Below, in pieces: positions 18,180-26,215 of a DNA stretch of 64,000 nt (within the stretch, counting starts at the first letter, position 1; every line of letters starts with the position of its first letter). A program made the position numbers and the translations under genes. The notes under the pieces were generated by a model that was not told where the DNA came from, made no database searches, and worked only from the letters and a program-made list of their open reading frames with translations. The DNA comes from Planktomarina sp. (lineage in GTDB: Bacteria; Pseudomonadota; Alphaproteobacteria; Rhodobacterales; Rhodobacteraceae): contig JADHLF010000003.1 of NCBI GenBank assembly GCA_016780825.1, positions 1 to 64,000 of the forward strand. Direction: 5' to 3'.

Positions 18180-18688
18180 GCTTTATACGCCCCGAAGCGC
18201 TCCGCAGTTTGCGAAAATATCGGGGATTTATCTTTGCCGGATTGGTTCTGATCACCGGGTTGACGATCGTGTTCACCAGCTTTGGCACGACCCGGCTTGC
18301 AGGTGTGGTGATCGCCGTTATGGGTGCATTGATCGGCCATGACGCCTATCGCCGCTTCAAATTCCCTTCCGGCCAAGGCGGCGCCGGGGTGGTGGAGGTC
18401 GATGAGCGGCAAGTGAGCTATTTGGCCGCTGGCACAGGCCAGTCCATTTCGCTCGACACGCTGGAGCGCATTGAGTTGCATCGCAACATGCGCGGCCGCA
18501 CCACTTGGGTCTTTTTTGGCCCCGAGGGCATGCTGTCTGTGCCTGGTGATGCCGAGGGTACGGGCAAGCTCTTTGATGCTTTGGTGGCCTTGCCTGGGGT
18601 GAATTATGCCCAAGCGGAAGCCGCCAGTCAGGGGCGCGGCCCAGATTTTTTTCTTATCTGGCAACGCAATCGCCGAAAACTTCATTAA
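18176..18688 (+). CDS. Two-helix membrane protein of unknown function
   Basis: A 170-residue protein with two hydrophobic segments near residues 18-35 and 40-57 ('FIFAGLVLITGLTIVF', 'LAGVVIAVMGALIGHDAY'). A soluble domain of ~110 residues follows, with 'VEVDERQVSYLAAGTGQSISLDTLERIEL', which resembles a small PH-like beta domain. It is translationally coupled to rsmE (ATGA overlap). No functional family is recognised. The close link to rsmE and gshA may be only syntenic. Confidence 0.78.
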   Translation: MSFIRPEALRSLRKYRGFIFAGLVLITGLTIVFTSFGTTRLAGVVIAVMGALIGHDAYRRFKFPSGQGGAGVVEVDERQVSYLAAGTGQSISLDTLERIELHRNMRGRTTWVFFGPEGMLSVPGDAEGTGKLFDALVALPGVNYAQAEAASQGRGPDFFLIWQRNRRKLH

Positions 18689-18699
18689 CACTGTCTTGA

Positions 18700-18735
18700 C
18701 TTGCCCGCAATGAGAGGCCACCTGTGATGGGCAAG
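18700..18735 (+). promoter_or_regulatory. Inverted repeat in the gshA leader
   Basis: CTTGCCC (18700-18706) and GGGCAAG (18729-18735) are perfect 7-nt inverted arms around a 22-nt spacer in the 72-bp gap before gshA. There is no following T-tract. It could be a leader hairpin or a regulator site; function is not shown. Confidence 0.3.
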
Positions 18736-18760
18736 TATTGCGTGAAGCGGAGTTTCCTCT

Positions 18761-20131
18761 ATGTCTATTCCACAATCTGGCGGAGGCCCGATCGAAAGCT
18801 TTGACCAATTGGCGTTGTTGCTTGAAAAGGGCAATAAACCGAAAAGCGATTGGCGCATTGGCACGGAACATGAGAAATTCGGCTATTGCAAAGAAACGCT
18901 GGCGCCGTTGCCCTATGAAGGTGAGCGGTCTGTGCTTTCGATTTTGCAAGGGTTGCGCGATCAATTTAATTGGGCGCCGGTCGAGGAAAATGGCTACCTC
19001 ATCGGACTATCCAAAGGCGGCGCGAATGTGAGCCTTGAGCCAGGCGGCGCGCTGGAGCTTTCGGGTGCCTCGCTTGAAACCATCCATGAAACCTGTGACG
19101 AGGTGAATGAGCACCTGCGCGAGGTGAAAGAAATTGCCGATAAAATTGGCGTTGGCTTCATCGGTCTTGGCGCGGCACCGATCTGGAAGCATGACGACGT
19201 GAGCTTGATGCCCAAGGGCCGGTATCAGCTGATGGATGCCTACATGGGCAAGGTGGGCACAATGGGCCGCACGATGATGCGGCGCACCTGTACAGTGCAG
19301 GTCAATCTCGATTTTGCCTCTGAGGCGGATATGGTGCAAAAATTTCGCGTGGCTCTGGCCCTGCAGCCGGTTGCAACCGCGCTTTTTGCCAATTCTCCCT
19401 TCTTTGAAGGTCAGGTGAATGGCCATAAGTCCTGGCGGGCGCGGGTCTGGCGGGATTTGGATGCGGACCGCACAGGGATGCTGCCCTTTGTGTTTGAAGA
19501 GGGAATGGGATTTCAGCGGTATGTGGATTATGCCTTAGATGTGCCGATGTATTTCGTTTATCGTGATGGCAAATATATCAATGCCTTGGGACAATCTTTC
19601 CGCGACTTTCTCAAAGGAAAACTGCCGGCCCTGCCGGGTGAAGTGCCGACACTGAGCGATTGGGCCGATCATCTGACAACCATCTTCCCAGAAGCGCGTA
19701 TCAAGCAATTCATGGAAATGCGCGGCGCGGATGGAGGGCCTTGGCGCCGTCTTTGTGCTTTGCCGGCCTTTTGGGTTGGGCTGTTGTACGATCAAACGGC
19801 GCTGGATGCGGCTTGGGATTTGGTCAAAGGCATGGATGCGCAGACCCGAGAGGAATTGCGGATTGCGGCCTCCGTCGATGGGCTGCAAGCCGAGGCTGGC
19901 GGGATCAAAATGATGGATCTGGCCCGGCAAGCGGTGGCGATTTCACAGTCAGGCCTCACCGCGCGCGGGCGCAGCGGCGCCGGCGGGCTTGTGCCGGATG
20001 AAACCCATTTTCTGAATGCGCTGCATGACAGCCTTGAGACGGGCCAAACCCCCGCCGATGAGCTTCTGGCCCGCTACCATGGCGATTGGCAAGGGGATTT
20101 GACCCGGATTTACGCCGATTACTCCTACTAA
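18761..20131 (+). CDS. gshA: Glutamate-cysteine ligase (plant/alphaproteobacterial type)
   Basis: A 456-residue first enzyme of glutathione synthesis, of the GshA family shared by alphaproteobacteria and plants. Diagnostic stretches are 'DWRIGTEHEKFGYCK' (ATP-grasp-like entry), 'SLEPGGALELSG', 'RTMMRRTCTVQVNLDF', and 'FVYRDGKYINALGQSF'. Length is normal. The ATG follows GCGGAG with good spacing. It ends convergent to plsY, 111 bp apart. Confidence 0.95.
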   Translation: MSIPQSGGGPIESFDQLALLLEKGNKPKSDWRIGTEHEKFGYCKETLAPLPYEGERSVLSILQGLRDQFNWAPVEENGYLIGLSKGGANVSLEPGGALELSGASLETIHETCDEVNEHLREVKEIADKIGVGFIGLGAAPIWKHDDVSLMPKGRYQLMDAYMGKVGTMGRTMMRRTCTVQVNLDFASEADMVQKFRVALALQPVATALFANSPFFEGQVNGHKSWRARVWRDLDADRTGMLPFVFEEGMGFQRYVDYALDVPMYFVYRDGKYINALGQSFRDFLKGKLPALPGEVPTLSDWADHLTTIFPEARIKQFMEMRGADGGPWRRLCALPAFWVGLLYDQTALDAAWDLVKGMDAQTREELRIAASVDGLQAEAGGIKMMDLARQAVAISQSGLTARGRSGAGGLVPDETHFLNALHDSLETGQTPADELLARYHGDWQGDLTRIYADYSY

Positions 20132-20185
20132 AGACCGCTGAACAACCCAGCCGCCAGCCAAGATACTTTGCACGGTGGCAACACC

Positions 20186-20206
20186 GGGCGGCGGCGCGGG
20201 CCGCCC
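20186..20206. other. GC-rich hairpin between convergent gshA and plsY
   Basis: GGGCGGC (20186-20192) pairs perfectly with GCCGCCC (20200-20206) over a 7-nt loop. It lies between the two converging stop codons. Neither strand shows a T-tract directly after it, so it is at best a factor-assisted or inefficient terminator. Confidence 0.35.
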
Positions 20207-20242
20207 GCCTGCGCGCGGTCCTGAAACACCGCCGAAGCCAGT

Positions 20243-20851
20243 TTATTTCTGCCCGATTTTACCTTCTTGCCCGAGGATCAGGCGGATAATATTTTCTCTG
20301 TGACGCCAGTAAATGACACAGGCAAGACAGAGCGATAGTAAGAATAAATTGCTGAAATCAAGAAAGACGATCCAAAGCGGCGTCAGGGCTGCGGCGAGAA
20401 GTGCAGCGAGGCTAGAATAGCGAAAAATAGCGGCGATGGCGAGCCATGTGGCGCCGGCGGCGAGGCCAATCGGCCAAGCCAGGGCAAAGAGCAGGCCGAA
20501 GAAGGTCGCCACACCTTTCCCGCCTTTGAACTTCAGCCAAATCGGGTAGCAATGACCAAAGAAGGCGGCGAATCCGGCAATTTGCGCCGCATCCTCAGCG
20601 GCCAAGGCGCGGGCCAAAAGCACCGCTGCACCCGCTTTGCCCGCATCGCCGATCAAGGTTAGAGCCGCGCCAAGTTTCGAGCCGGTGCGCAGCACATTCG
20701 TGGCCCCGATATTGCCCGAGCCGATTTGCCGTAAATCGCCGAGGCCCAGGGCGCGCGCCGTGACGATGCCAAAGGGGATTGCGCCGAGGAGGTAGCCGGC
20801 AATCGCCCAAAAGGCCAAGCTTTCAGCGGCGCTGGTCATTTCAAAACTCAT
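20243..20851 (-). CDS. plsY: Acyl-phosphate glycerol-3-phosphate acyltransferase
   Basis: A 202-residue, five-segment membrane acyltransferase making lysophosphatidic acid from acyl-phosphate. The three family motifs are visible: 'GSGNIGATNVLRTGSK', 'GHCYPIWLKFKGGKGVATFFG' and the C-terminal 'WRHRENIIRLILGQE'. Its start overlaps the stop of the dihydroorotase homologue by 4 bp. It is therefore the last gene of pyrB - small ORF - pyrC' - plsY. Confidence 0.94.
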   Translation of the reverse strand: MSFEMTSAAESLAFWAIAGYLLGAIPFGIVTARALGLGDLRQIGSGNIGATNVLRTGSKLGAALTLIGDAGKAGAAVLLARALAAEDAAQIAGFAAFFGHCYPIWLKFKGGKGVATFFGLLFALAWPIGLAAGATWLAIAAIFRYSSLAALLAAALTPLWIVFLDFSNLFLLSLCLACVIYWRHRENIIRLILGQEGKIGQK

Positions 20852-22107
20852 CTTGTGTAAACGTCCTTACCGCCAACAAATGTTGCCAAAACCCGGCCTT
20901 GCATGCGTTGGCCATCGAAGGGGGTGTTTTTGGATTTGGACCGCAGCGAGAAGCGATCCAGAACGAAGGGCACATCGGGGTCAAATAAGACAAGATCCGC
21001 AGGGGCTCCAAGGCTCAGCCGGCCACTGTCCAGACCCAAGCGCCGCGAGGGGTTGAGCGATAGGGCCCGGAACAATTGAGGCAAGCTCAAATGCTCAGCA
21101 TGGTAAAGGCGCAAAGCGGCCGGCAATAATGTTTCCAATGCCACAGCCCCGGAGGCAGCTTGCTCATAAGGCAGACGTTTGGATTCTTCATCCTGGGGCG
21201 TGTGCATAGAGCTGATAATATCAATCAACCCGCTTGCAAGCGCAGCAATCATCGCCAGGCGATCCTCCTCGGAGCGCAAAGGGGGTTTGACTTTGAAAAA
21301 ACTGCGATAGTCGGCGACGTCCAATTCATTGAGCGTCAGGTGATGAATGCTGACCCCGGCGGTGACATCCAGACCTTGGTCTTTGGCCCGCTCGAGGGCC
21401 GGCAGGGCAAGGGCGGTGGAGAGTTGATCGGCATGGTATTTTGCGCCGGTCATCTCGACCATGGCCAAATCCCGCTCAAGTCCCAAACGCTCCGCCATGG
21501 GCGAGACCGCCGGGATCGCGCGCAGGGTCGCAAATTTTCCAGAGGTGGCCGCAGCCCCTTGTGACAGGCCGGGATCTTGCGGGTGACCAATGACCAAAGC
21601 TCCCAATTGGCGCGCATAGGTAAGCGCGCGCGCGAGGACTTTGGTATTGGTGACAACCGCGTCGCAATCGCAAAAGGCAATCGCTCCGGCGTCTTGCAAA
21701 AATCCAATCTCGGTCATTTCTTGGCCCAACCGCCCTTTGGTGAGCGCGGCCATTTGATAGCTGCGCACGGCACAGGTGGCCTGCGCTCTGCGGTTGGCAA
21801 ATTCAAGGGTTTCGGGGCTATCAATGGCCGGCTCCGTGTCTGGCCGAGTGATCAAAGTGGTCACCCCGCCGGCGGCAGCGGACAGGCCCGCGGAGCGAAA
21901 GCTTTCTTTGTGCCGTTCGCCTGGCTCGCAAACTTTTGCGCCAATGTCGACAATGCCCGGCGCGAGATATTTTCCTTGGCCATCTAAGCTGGGCAGGCTT
22001 GGATCATCCTTGGCAATTCGGCCATTTTTGACAGTCACATTGCCCAGCTCGACCGTCTGGCGCTCTGGATCAACCAGGTGAACATTTGTGATGCGCAGAG
22101 AAGTCAT
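20848..22107 (-). CDS. Dihydroorotase-like protein lacking catalytic residues (PyrC')
   Basis: A 419-residue amidohydrolase-fold protein of the dihydroorotase family, encoded next to pyrB. The zinc-binding D-x-H-x-H of active enzymes reads DIGAK (residues 54-58), so both histidines are absent. The catalytic Asp of the usual DHAPH-like loop is replaced in 'SSMHTPQDEESK'. 'HHLTLNE' and the overall scaffold remain. The likely role, as for pyrC' of other bacteria, is a structural partner of aspartate carbamoyltransferase; a true dihydroorotase must then be encoded elsewhere. It overlaps the 33-residue ORF and plsY by 4 bp each. Confidence 0.88.
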   Translation of the reverse strand: MTSLRITNVHLVDPERQTVELGNVTVKNGRIAKDDPSLPSLDGQGKYLAPGIVDIGAKVCEPGERHKESFRSAGLSAAAGGVTTLITRPDTEPAIDSPETLEFANRRAQATCAVRSYQMAALTKGRLGQEMTEIGFLQDAGAIAFCDCDAVVTNTKVLARALTYARQLGALVIGHPQDPGLSQGAAATSGKFATLRAIPAVSPMAERLGLERDLAMVEMTGAKYHADQLSTALALPALERAKDQGLDVTAGVSIHHLTLNELDVADYRSFFKVKPPLRSEEDRLAMIAALASGLIDIISSMHTPQDEESKRLPYEQAASGAVALETLLPAALRLYHAEHLSLPQLFRALSLNPSRRLGLDSGRLSLGAPADLVLFDPDVPFVLDRFSLRSKSKNTPFDGQRMQGRVLATFVGGKDVYTR

Positions 22108-22205
22108 CCGGCGACCCAGACCATTAAGGCCACCAGGGCGGCGCTGAAAATCAGAACATACATGGCAATTTTTCCCGACATGCGGGGATCTTTCGGGTCG
22201 TTCAT
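22104..22205 (-). CDS. 33-residue membrane peptide between pyrB and pyrC'
   Basis: An ATG after GGCAGGAG opens a 33-codon frame: a polar N-terminus MNDPKDPRMSGK, then one hydrophobic stretch IAMYVLIFSAALVALMVWVA. Its TGA overlaps the ATG of the pyrC' gene. The strong ribosome site and exact ATGA coupling support translation. It may anchor a complex or merely couple translation. Confidence 0.6.
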   Translation of the reverse strand: MNDPKDPRMSGKIAMYVLIFSAALVALMVWVAG

Positions 22206-22248
22206 GGGCACAGTCTCCTGCCGAGGGGGATGGATCGGAAGCCTCCGG

Positions 22249-23193
22249 TCATGCCTGCGCCTCCCTTGCGGCTTGGCGCCTGTTGCGCATCAAAATATCC
22301 ATGGCCGCCATGCGCACTGCCACACCCATCTCAACCTGCTCTTGTATGACACTGCGGTTTAAATCGTCGGCGATTTCCCCGTCGATTTCAACGCCGCGGT
22401 TCATTGGGCCGGGATGCATGACAATGGCATCTGGCTTGGCGTGGCTCAGTTTCTCAGCATTCAAACCATAGCGGTGATAATATTCGCGTTCGGAGGGGAT
22501 GAAGCCGCCATCCATACGCTCGCGTTGCAGGCGCAGCATCATCACCACATCGACATCCTTCAAACCCTCTTCCATATCGTGAAAGACTTCTGCACCAAAC
22601 TCGCCAATTCCCGCCGGCATCAGAGTTGCCGGGCCAACAAGGCGAATGCGGTTTTCCATTTTGCCCAGTAAAATGAGGTTAGAGCGGGCCACGCGGCTGT
22701 GGGCAATGTCGCCGCAAATGGCGACGTTGAGACGGTGCAGGCGGCCTTTGGATCGGCGGATGGTGAGCGCATCCAGCAGGGCTTGCGTGGGGTGTTCATG
22801 CCGCCCATCCCCAGCGTTGAGCACCGCGCAATTGACTTTTTGCGCCAAGAGATCCACCGCGCCAGAATGCGGGTGCCGCACCACCAGAAGATCGGGGTGC
22901 ATGGCATTGAGTGTCAGCGCCGTATCGATGAGGGTCTCACCTTTTTTGATTGAACTGGCTTGCATGGCCATATTCATCACATCCGCCCCCAATCTCTTGC
23001 CTGCGATTTCAAAGCTGGCTTGAGTGCGGGTTGAGTTTTCGAAAAACATATTGATCTGAGTGCAGCCAGACAGAGCCGTGCTTTTGCGTGCGCCTGATCT
23101 GTTTTGATCGGCATAATGATCTGCCAAATCCAATATTTCGGTGATGCTTTGGGGATGCAGGGGTTCTATCCCCAATAGATGCTGAAGCTGCAT
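22249..23193 (-). CDS. pyrB: Aspartate carbamoyltransferase catalytic subunit
   Basis: A 314-residue ATCase, committing carbamoyl phosphate and aspartate to pyrimidine synthesis. The carbamoyl-phosphate motif is [12 protein letters not shown]. '[14 protein letters not shown]', '[12 protein letters not shown]' and '[11 protein letters not shown]' are all in place. I start it at MQLQHLLGI, behind GGAGAGG; the longer in-frame start at 23256 has no support. No pyrI is present, so a PyrB-PyrC' complex is expected. Confidence 0.95.
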   Translation of the reverse strand: MQLQHLLGIEPLHPQSITEILDLADHYADQNRSGARKSTALSGCTQINMFFENSTRTQASFEIAGKRLGADVMNMAMQASSIKKGETLIDTALTLNAMHPDLLVVRHPHSGAVDLLAQKVNCAVLNAGDGRHEHPTQALLDALTIRRSKGRLHRLNVAICGDIAHSRVARSNLILLGKMENRIRLVGPATLMPAGIGEFGAEVFHDMEEGLKDVDVVMMLRLQRERMDGGFIPSEREYYHRYGLNAEKLSHAKPDAIVMHPGPMNRGVEIDGEIADDLNRSVIQEQVEMGVAVRMAAMDILMRNRRQAAREAQA

Positions 23194-23352
23194 ATAGACC
23201 TCTCCGGTTGGCGTTTTATAGAAAGAGTGACCGCCCACGGCAAGGGCAGGGCGCAAGGAAATGTCATTTGGGCTTGGGGCGCGTTATTTTTGCCGCGCAG
23301 CGGCTTTGATTGAGTGATTTACCTTCCTCAGAGAACGGCATAGTTTGATGCC

Positions 23353-24138
23353 ATGGATCATTTGGATTGGCATATGGCACGCGCCGCTTTGCAGTGGCAG
23401 GCAGAGCTCGGAGTGAGCGATGCGGTGGGTGATGTGCCCATTGACCGCTATGAGGTTCCGGCGCAAAGCCCAAAACAGCCCGCTGCGGCGCCGCCGCGCG
23501 CAGGCCTGCCTCAGTCGGCGCTGACGGCTCTGGATCCTGTGGCAGTGGCCGAAGCGGCTGCGGCTGCGGCGGGGGATTTGCTGGCGTTGCAACTTGCGCT
23601 GCAAAATTTCTCCCATTGCGATCTGCGCCGCGGCGCCCGCAATTTGGTGTTTGGCCGCGGCGCGGCTGAGGCCCGGGTGATGATCTTGGAAGATGCGCCC
23701 GGGCGGGCGGAGGATCTTCAAGGTCTGCCTTTTGCCGGCCCGGCCGGTCAATTGCTGGGCAAAATGTGCGCGGCCATTGGCTTGAATTGGCTCGAGGAGG
23801 TCTATACCGCCTCGGTCATTCCCTGGCGCCCGCCGCAGGACCGTGAGGCCAGCGCCGCTGAAATTGCAATGATTCAGCCTTTCCTGCGCCGCCATATTAG
23901 CTTAGCCGCGCCACAGGTCGTCATATGTATGGGCAATATCAGTTGTCAGGCGGTATTGGGCAAACCTGGCCTGAGCAAACTGCGCGGGATCTGGCAAGAG
24001 GGATTCGCAGTGCCAGTTCTGCCCATGGCGCATCCTTTGAGCCTGTTTCGCCAACCGGTTCGGAAGAAACAGGCATGGCAGGATTTGTTGACGCTCAAAG
24101 CTTGGCTGCGCGCGCAAACCGAAAAGGGCAAGGCATGA
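23353..24138 (+). CDS. Family-4-like uracil-DNA glycosylase with altered motifs
   Basis: A 261-residue protein of the family 4/5 UDG fold. An N-terminal extension of ~80 residues (Pro/Ala-rich) precedes the core: 'LVFGRG', 'LEDAPGRAEDLQGLPFAGPAGQLLGKM', 'WRPPQDRE', 'MGNISCQAVLG', 'HPLSLF'. The usual GEAPG is LEDAPG here (E113, D114). Of the four Fe-S cysteines only one is recognisable (C89); the others align with F86, W158 and I174. It probably lacks the cluster, and uracil excision is uncertain. It overlaps moaB by 4 bp. Confidence 0.8.
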   Translation: MDHLDWHMARAALQWQAELGVSDAVGDVPIDRYEVPAQSPKQPAAAPPRAGLPQSALTALDPVAVAEAAAAAAGDLLALQLALQNFSHCDLRRGARNLVFGRGAAEARVMILEDAPGRAEDLQGLPFAGPAGQLLGKMCAAIGLNWLEEVYTASVIPWRPPQDREASAAEIAMIQPFLRRHISLAAPQVVICMGNISCQAVLGKPGLSKLRGIWQEGFAVPVLPMAHPLSLFRQPVRKKQAWQDLLTLKAWLRAQTEKGKA

Positions 24139-24677
24139 CCAATGCACCTACAAAAGATGACTTTGTCGCGGTGCGCATCGCCGTTCTAACCGTGTCTGAC
24201 ACCCGCAGTTTAAGCGATGATAAATCCGGCGATACGCTGGTGGCACGATTGCAAGCGGCCGGGCATATTCTGGCCGCCCGCGACATTCTCCCCGATGATC
24301 GGGAGGCGATTGCCGAAAAATTGCGGCAATGGTCGCGTGATCCGTCCATTGATGTGGTTCTGAGCACGGGCGGCACGGGGCTTACGGGCCGTGATGTGAG
24401 CGTTGAGGCCCATCGGGATGTTTATGAAAAAGAGATTGACGCGTTTTCAACCGTCTTCACCTTTGTTTCTATGCAAAAAATTGGCACATCGGCGATCCAG
24501 AGCAGAGCAACGGGTGGCGTGGCCAATGGCACCTATATGTTTGCCCTGCCAGGCAGTCCAGGCGCCTGCAAAGATGCTTGGGATGAAATACTCGTTAAGC
24601 AATTGGATATAAGGCATAAACCCTGCAATTTCGTCGAAATTATGCCGCGTCTGGATGAGCATTTGCAAAGAAAATAG
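24135..24677 (+). CDS. moaB: Molybdenum cofactor biosynthesis protein B
   Basis: A 180-residue MoaB/MogA-fold protein. It has 'AVLTVSDTRSLSDDKSGDTL', the molybdopterin-binding 'VVLSTGGTGLTGRDVSVEA' and 'FALPGSPGACKDAWDEIL'. The family acts in Moco maturation (adenylylation of molybdopterin in MogA/MoaB). The start MTNAPTKDDF overlaps the UDG stop. Other Moco genes lie at 13.5 and 36-39 kb. Confidence 0.93.
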   Translation: MTNAPTKDDFVAVRIAVLTVSDTRSLSDDKSGDTLVARLQAAGHILAARDILPDDREAIAEKLRQWSRDPSIDVVLSTGGTGLTGRDVSVEAHRDVYEKEIDAFSTVFTFVSMQKIGTSAIQSRATGGVANGTYMFALPGSPGACKDAWDEILVKQLDIRHKPCNFVEIMPRLDEHLQRK

Positions 24678-24754
24678 ACCGCGCTGCCGAATCTTCGTGA
24701 CGCGGAGATGTTTTGTACTAGAACAGCTGTAACGAAGATCGAGAGGATTGTCGG

Positions 24755-26212
24755 ATGCGGTTTTTACGCAAAAGTTTAATGGGGTTGTTCTTACTGGCGG
24801 CGACTCTGGCGCTGTTTGCCTATGCCATCATGATGGTCCGGGGCGCGATTGAGAACAAAGGCGACGATCAGCGGCGCGGTGGCGGTGGTCGCGAGCGTAT
24901 TTTTGCGGTCAATGCCGTGCCTTTTGAACCGGGTCAGCATATTCCGGTGCTCCAGGTCTTTGGCGAGGTGCAAAGCCAGCGCAGCCTTGATATTCGGCCG
25001 GCAATTGGCGGCACGGATATTGAGTTGCACCCGAATTTTCAAAATGGCGGTTCAGTGTCCGAGGGCGATGTGCTGTTGCGGATTGATCCGTCAAATGCAC
25101 AAACCGCCTTAGCTCTGGTACAGGCCGATATGGCCGATGCTCAAGCGGATCTGCGTGAGGCGACGCGGGCTCTGGAATTGGCCAAGGATGAGATCAGCGC
25201 CGCGCAGGAGCAAGCCGCCCTGCGTCAAAAAGCTTTGGCTCGGCAACAAGATCTCGTGACCCGAGGGGTCGGCACTGCGGCCTCTGTTGAGGCTGCGGAA
25301 CTGGCCGCGTCTACGGCGCGGCAATCGGTGCTGGCGCGGCGCCAAGCCTTGCAGGCCGCTGAGGCGCGTTTGGATCAAGCGCGCGCGCGGGTCATGCGGG
25401 TGGATATTTCTCTGGCGGAAGCAGAACGCAATTTGCGTGACACGGTACTGCGCGCGACCTTTTCCGGGCTTTTGGCCAATGTCACTGTTGTGCAAGGCGG
25501 CACTGTGACCAACAATGAAAAGATTGGTCAATTGGTGGATCCTTTGGCGCTGGAAGTGGCCTTTCGCGTGAGCACGTCGCAGCATCGGCGTTTGCTCGAT
25601 GATGCGGGCCGGTTGCGGGCGGCTGAGGTCACGGTGACGCTGGATCTGCTCGGCGCGCAGATGAGCTCAAGCGGCCAGATTACCCGGGAAGCGGCGGTTG
25701 TGGGCGAAGGTTTGACCGGGCGATTGCTCTTTGCCAGTCTTGCGACCTCTAAGGGTCTGCGGCCCGGTGATTTCGTGACGGTCAATATCACCGAACCGGC
25801 CTTGAATTGGGTGGCCCGCCTGCCGGCTACGGCGGTGAGCGGCAATAACAAGGTGTTGGTTGTCGGCGAAGATGAGCGCCTGTCGGAGGCCGATGTCCTC
25901 CTCGTGCGCCGTCAGGGGGATGATGTTTTGGTTCGCTCGCGGGAGCTGAGCGGGGCGCAGATCGTCGCTGAGCGCTCTCCTTTGCTGGGCGCGGGCATCA
26001 AGGTGCGTGTGTTGCGCGCTGAGGGCGAGGCGCCGCCGGCGGCCCCTGAGACGATCGCACTTGATCCAGAGCGGCGCGCCAAGTTGATCGCCTTTGTCGA
26101 GGCCAACAATCGCATGCCCAAAGAAGCTAAGGAGCGGGTCTTGGCACAGTTGCAAGAAGCGGAAGTGCGCAAAGAACTGGTTGAGCGGCTCGAGGGCCGG
26201 ATGGGGGGGTAA
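24755..26212 (+). CDS. RND efflux periplasmic adaptor (membrane fusion protein)
   Basis: A 485-residue adaptor: an N-terminal membrane segment (~residues 8-28), a split lipoyl/barrel-sandwich domain ('SQRSLDIRPAIGGTDIELHP', 'GSVSEGDVLLRIDP'), a long alpha-helical hairpin rich in Ala/Gln/Glu (~residues 125-225), and 'LRATFSGLLANVTVVQGGTV'. The C-terminal ~70 residues include a charged helical tail. Three bases separate it from the pump gene. No outer-membrane channel gene is nearby. Confidence 0.92.
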   Translation: MRFLRKSLMGLFLLAATLALFAYAIMMVRGAIENKGDDQRRGGGGRERIFAVNAVPFEPGQHIPVLQVFGEVQSQRSLDIRPAIGGTDIELHPNFQNGGSVSEGDVLLRIDPSNAQTALALVQADMADAQADLREATRALELAKDEISAAQEQAALRQKALARQQDLVTRGVGTAASVEAAELAASTARQSVLARRQALQAAEARLDQARARVMRVDISLAEAERNLRDTVLRATFSGLLANVTVVQGGTVTNNEKIGQLVDPLALEVAFRVSTSQHRRLLDDAGRLRAAEVTVTLDLLGAQMSSSGQITREAAVVGEGLTGRLLFASLATSKGLRPGDFVTVNITEPALNWVARLPATAVSGNNKVLVVGEDERLSEADVLLVRRQGDDVLVRSRELSGAQIVAERSPLLGAGIKVRVLRAEGEAPPAAPETIALDPERRAKLIAFVEANNRMPKEAKERVLAQLQEAEVRKELVERLEGRMGG

Positions 26213-26215
26213 GGG

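Noticed and set aside
17876..18964. 362-codon minus-strand frame across rsmE, a membrane gene and gshA
   Set aside because: It crosses gene boundaries of three supported genes and shows no motif or signal.
20186..20206. GC-rich hairpin as a standard bidirectional terminator for gshA and plsY
   Set aside because: The stem is good but no T-tract follows on either strand, so it is listed only as a hairpin.
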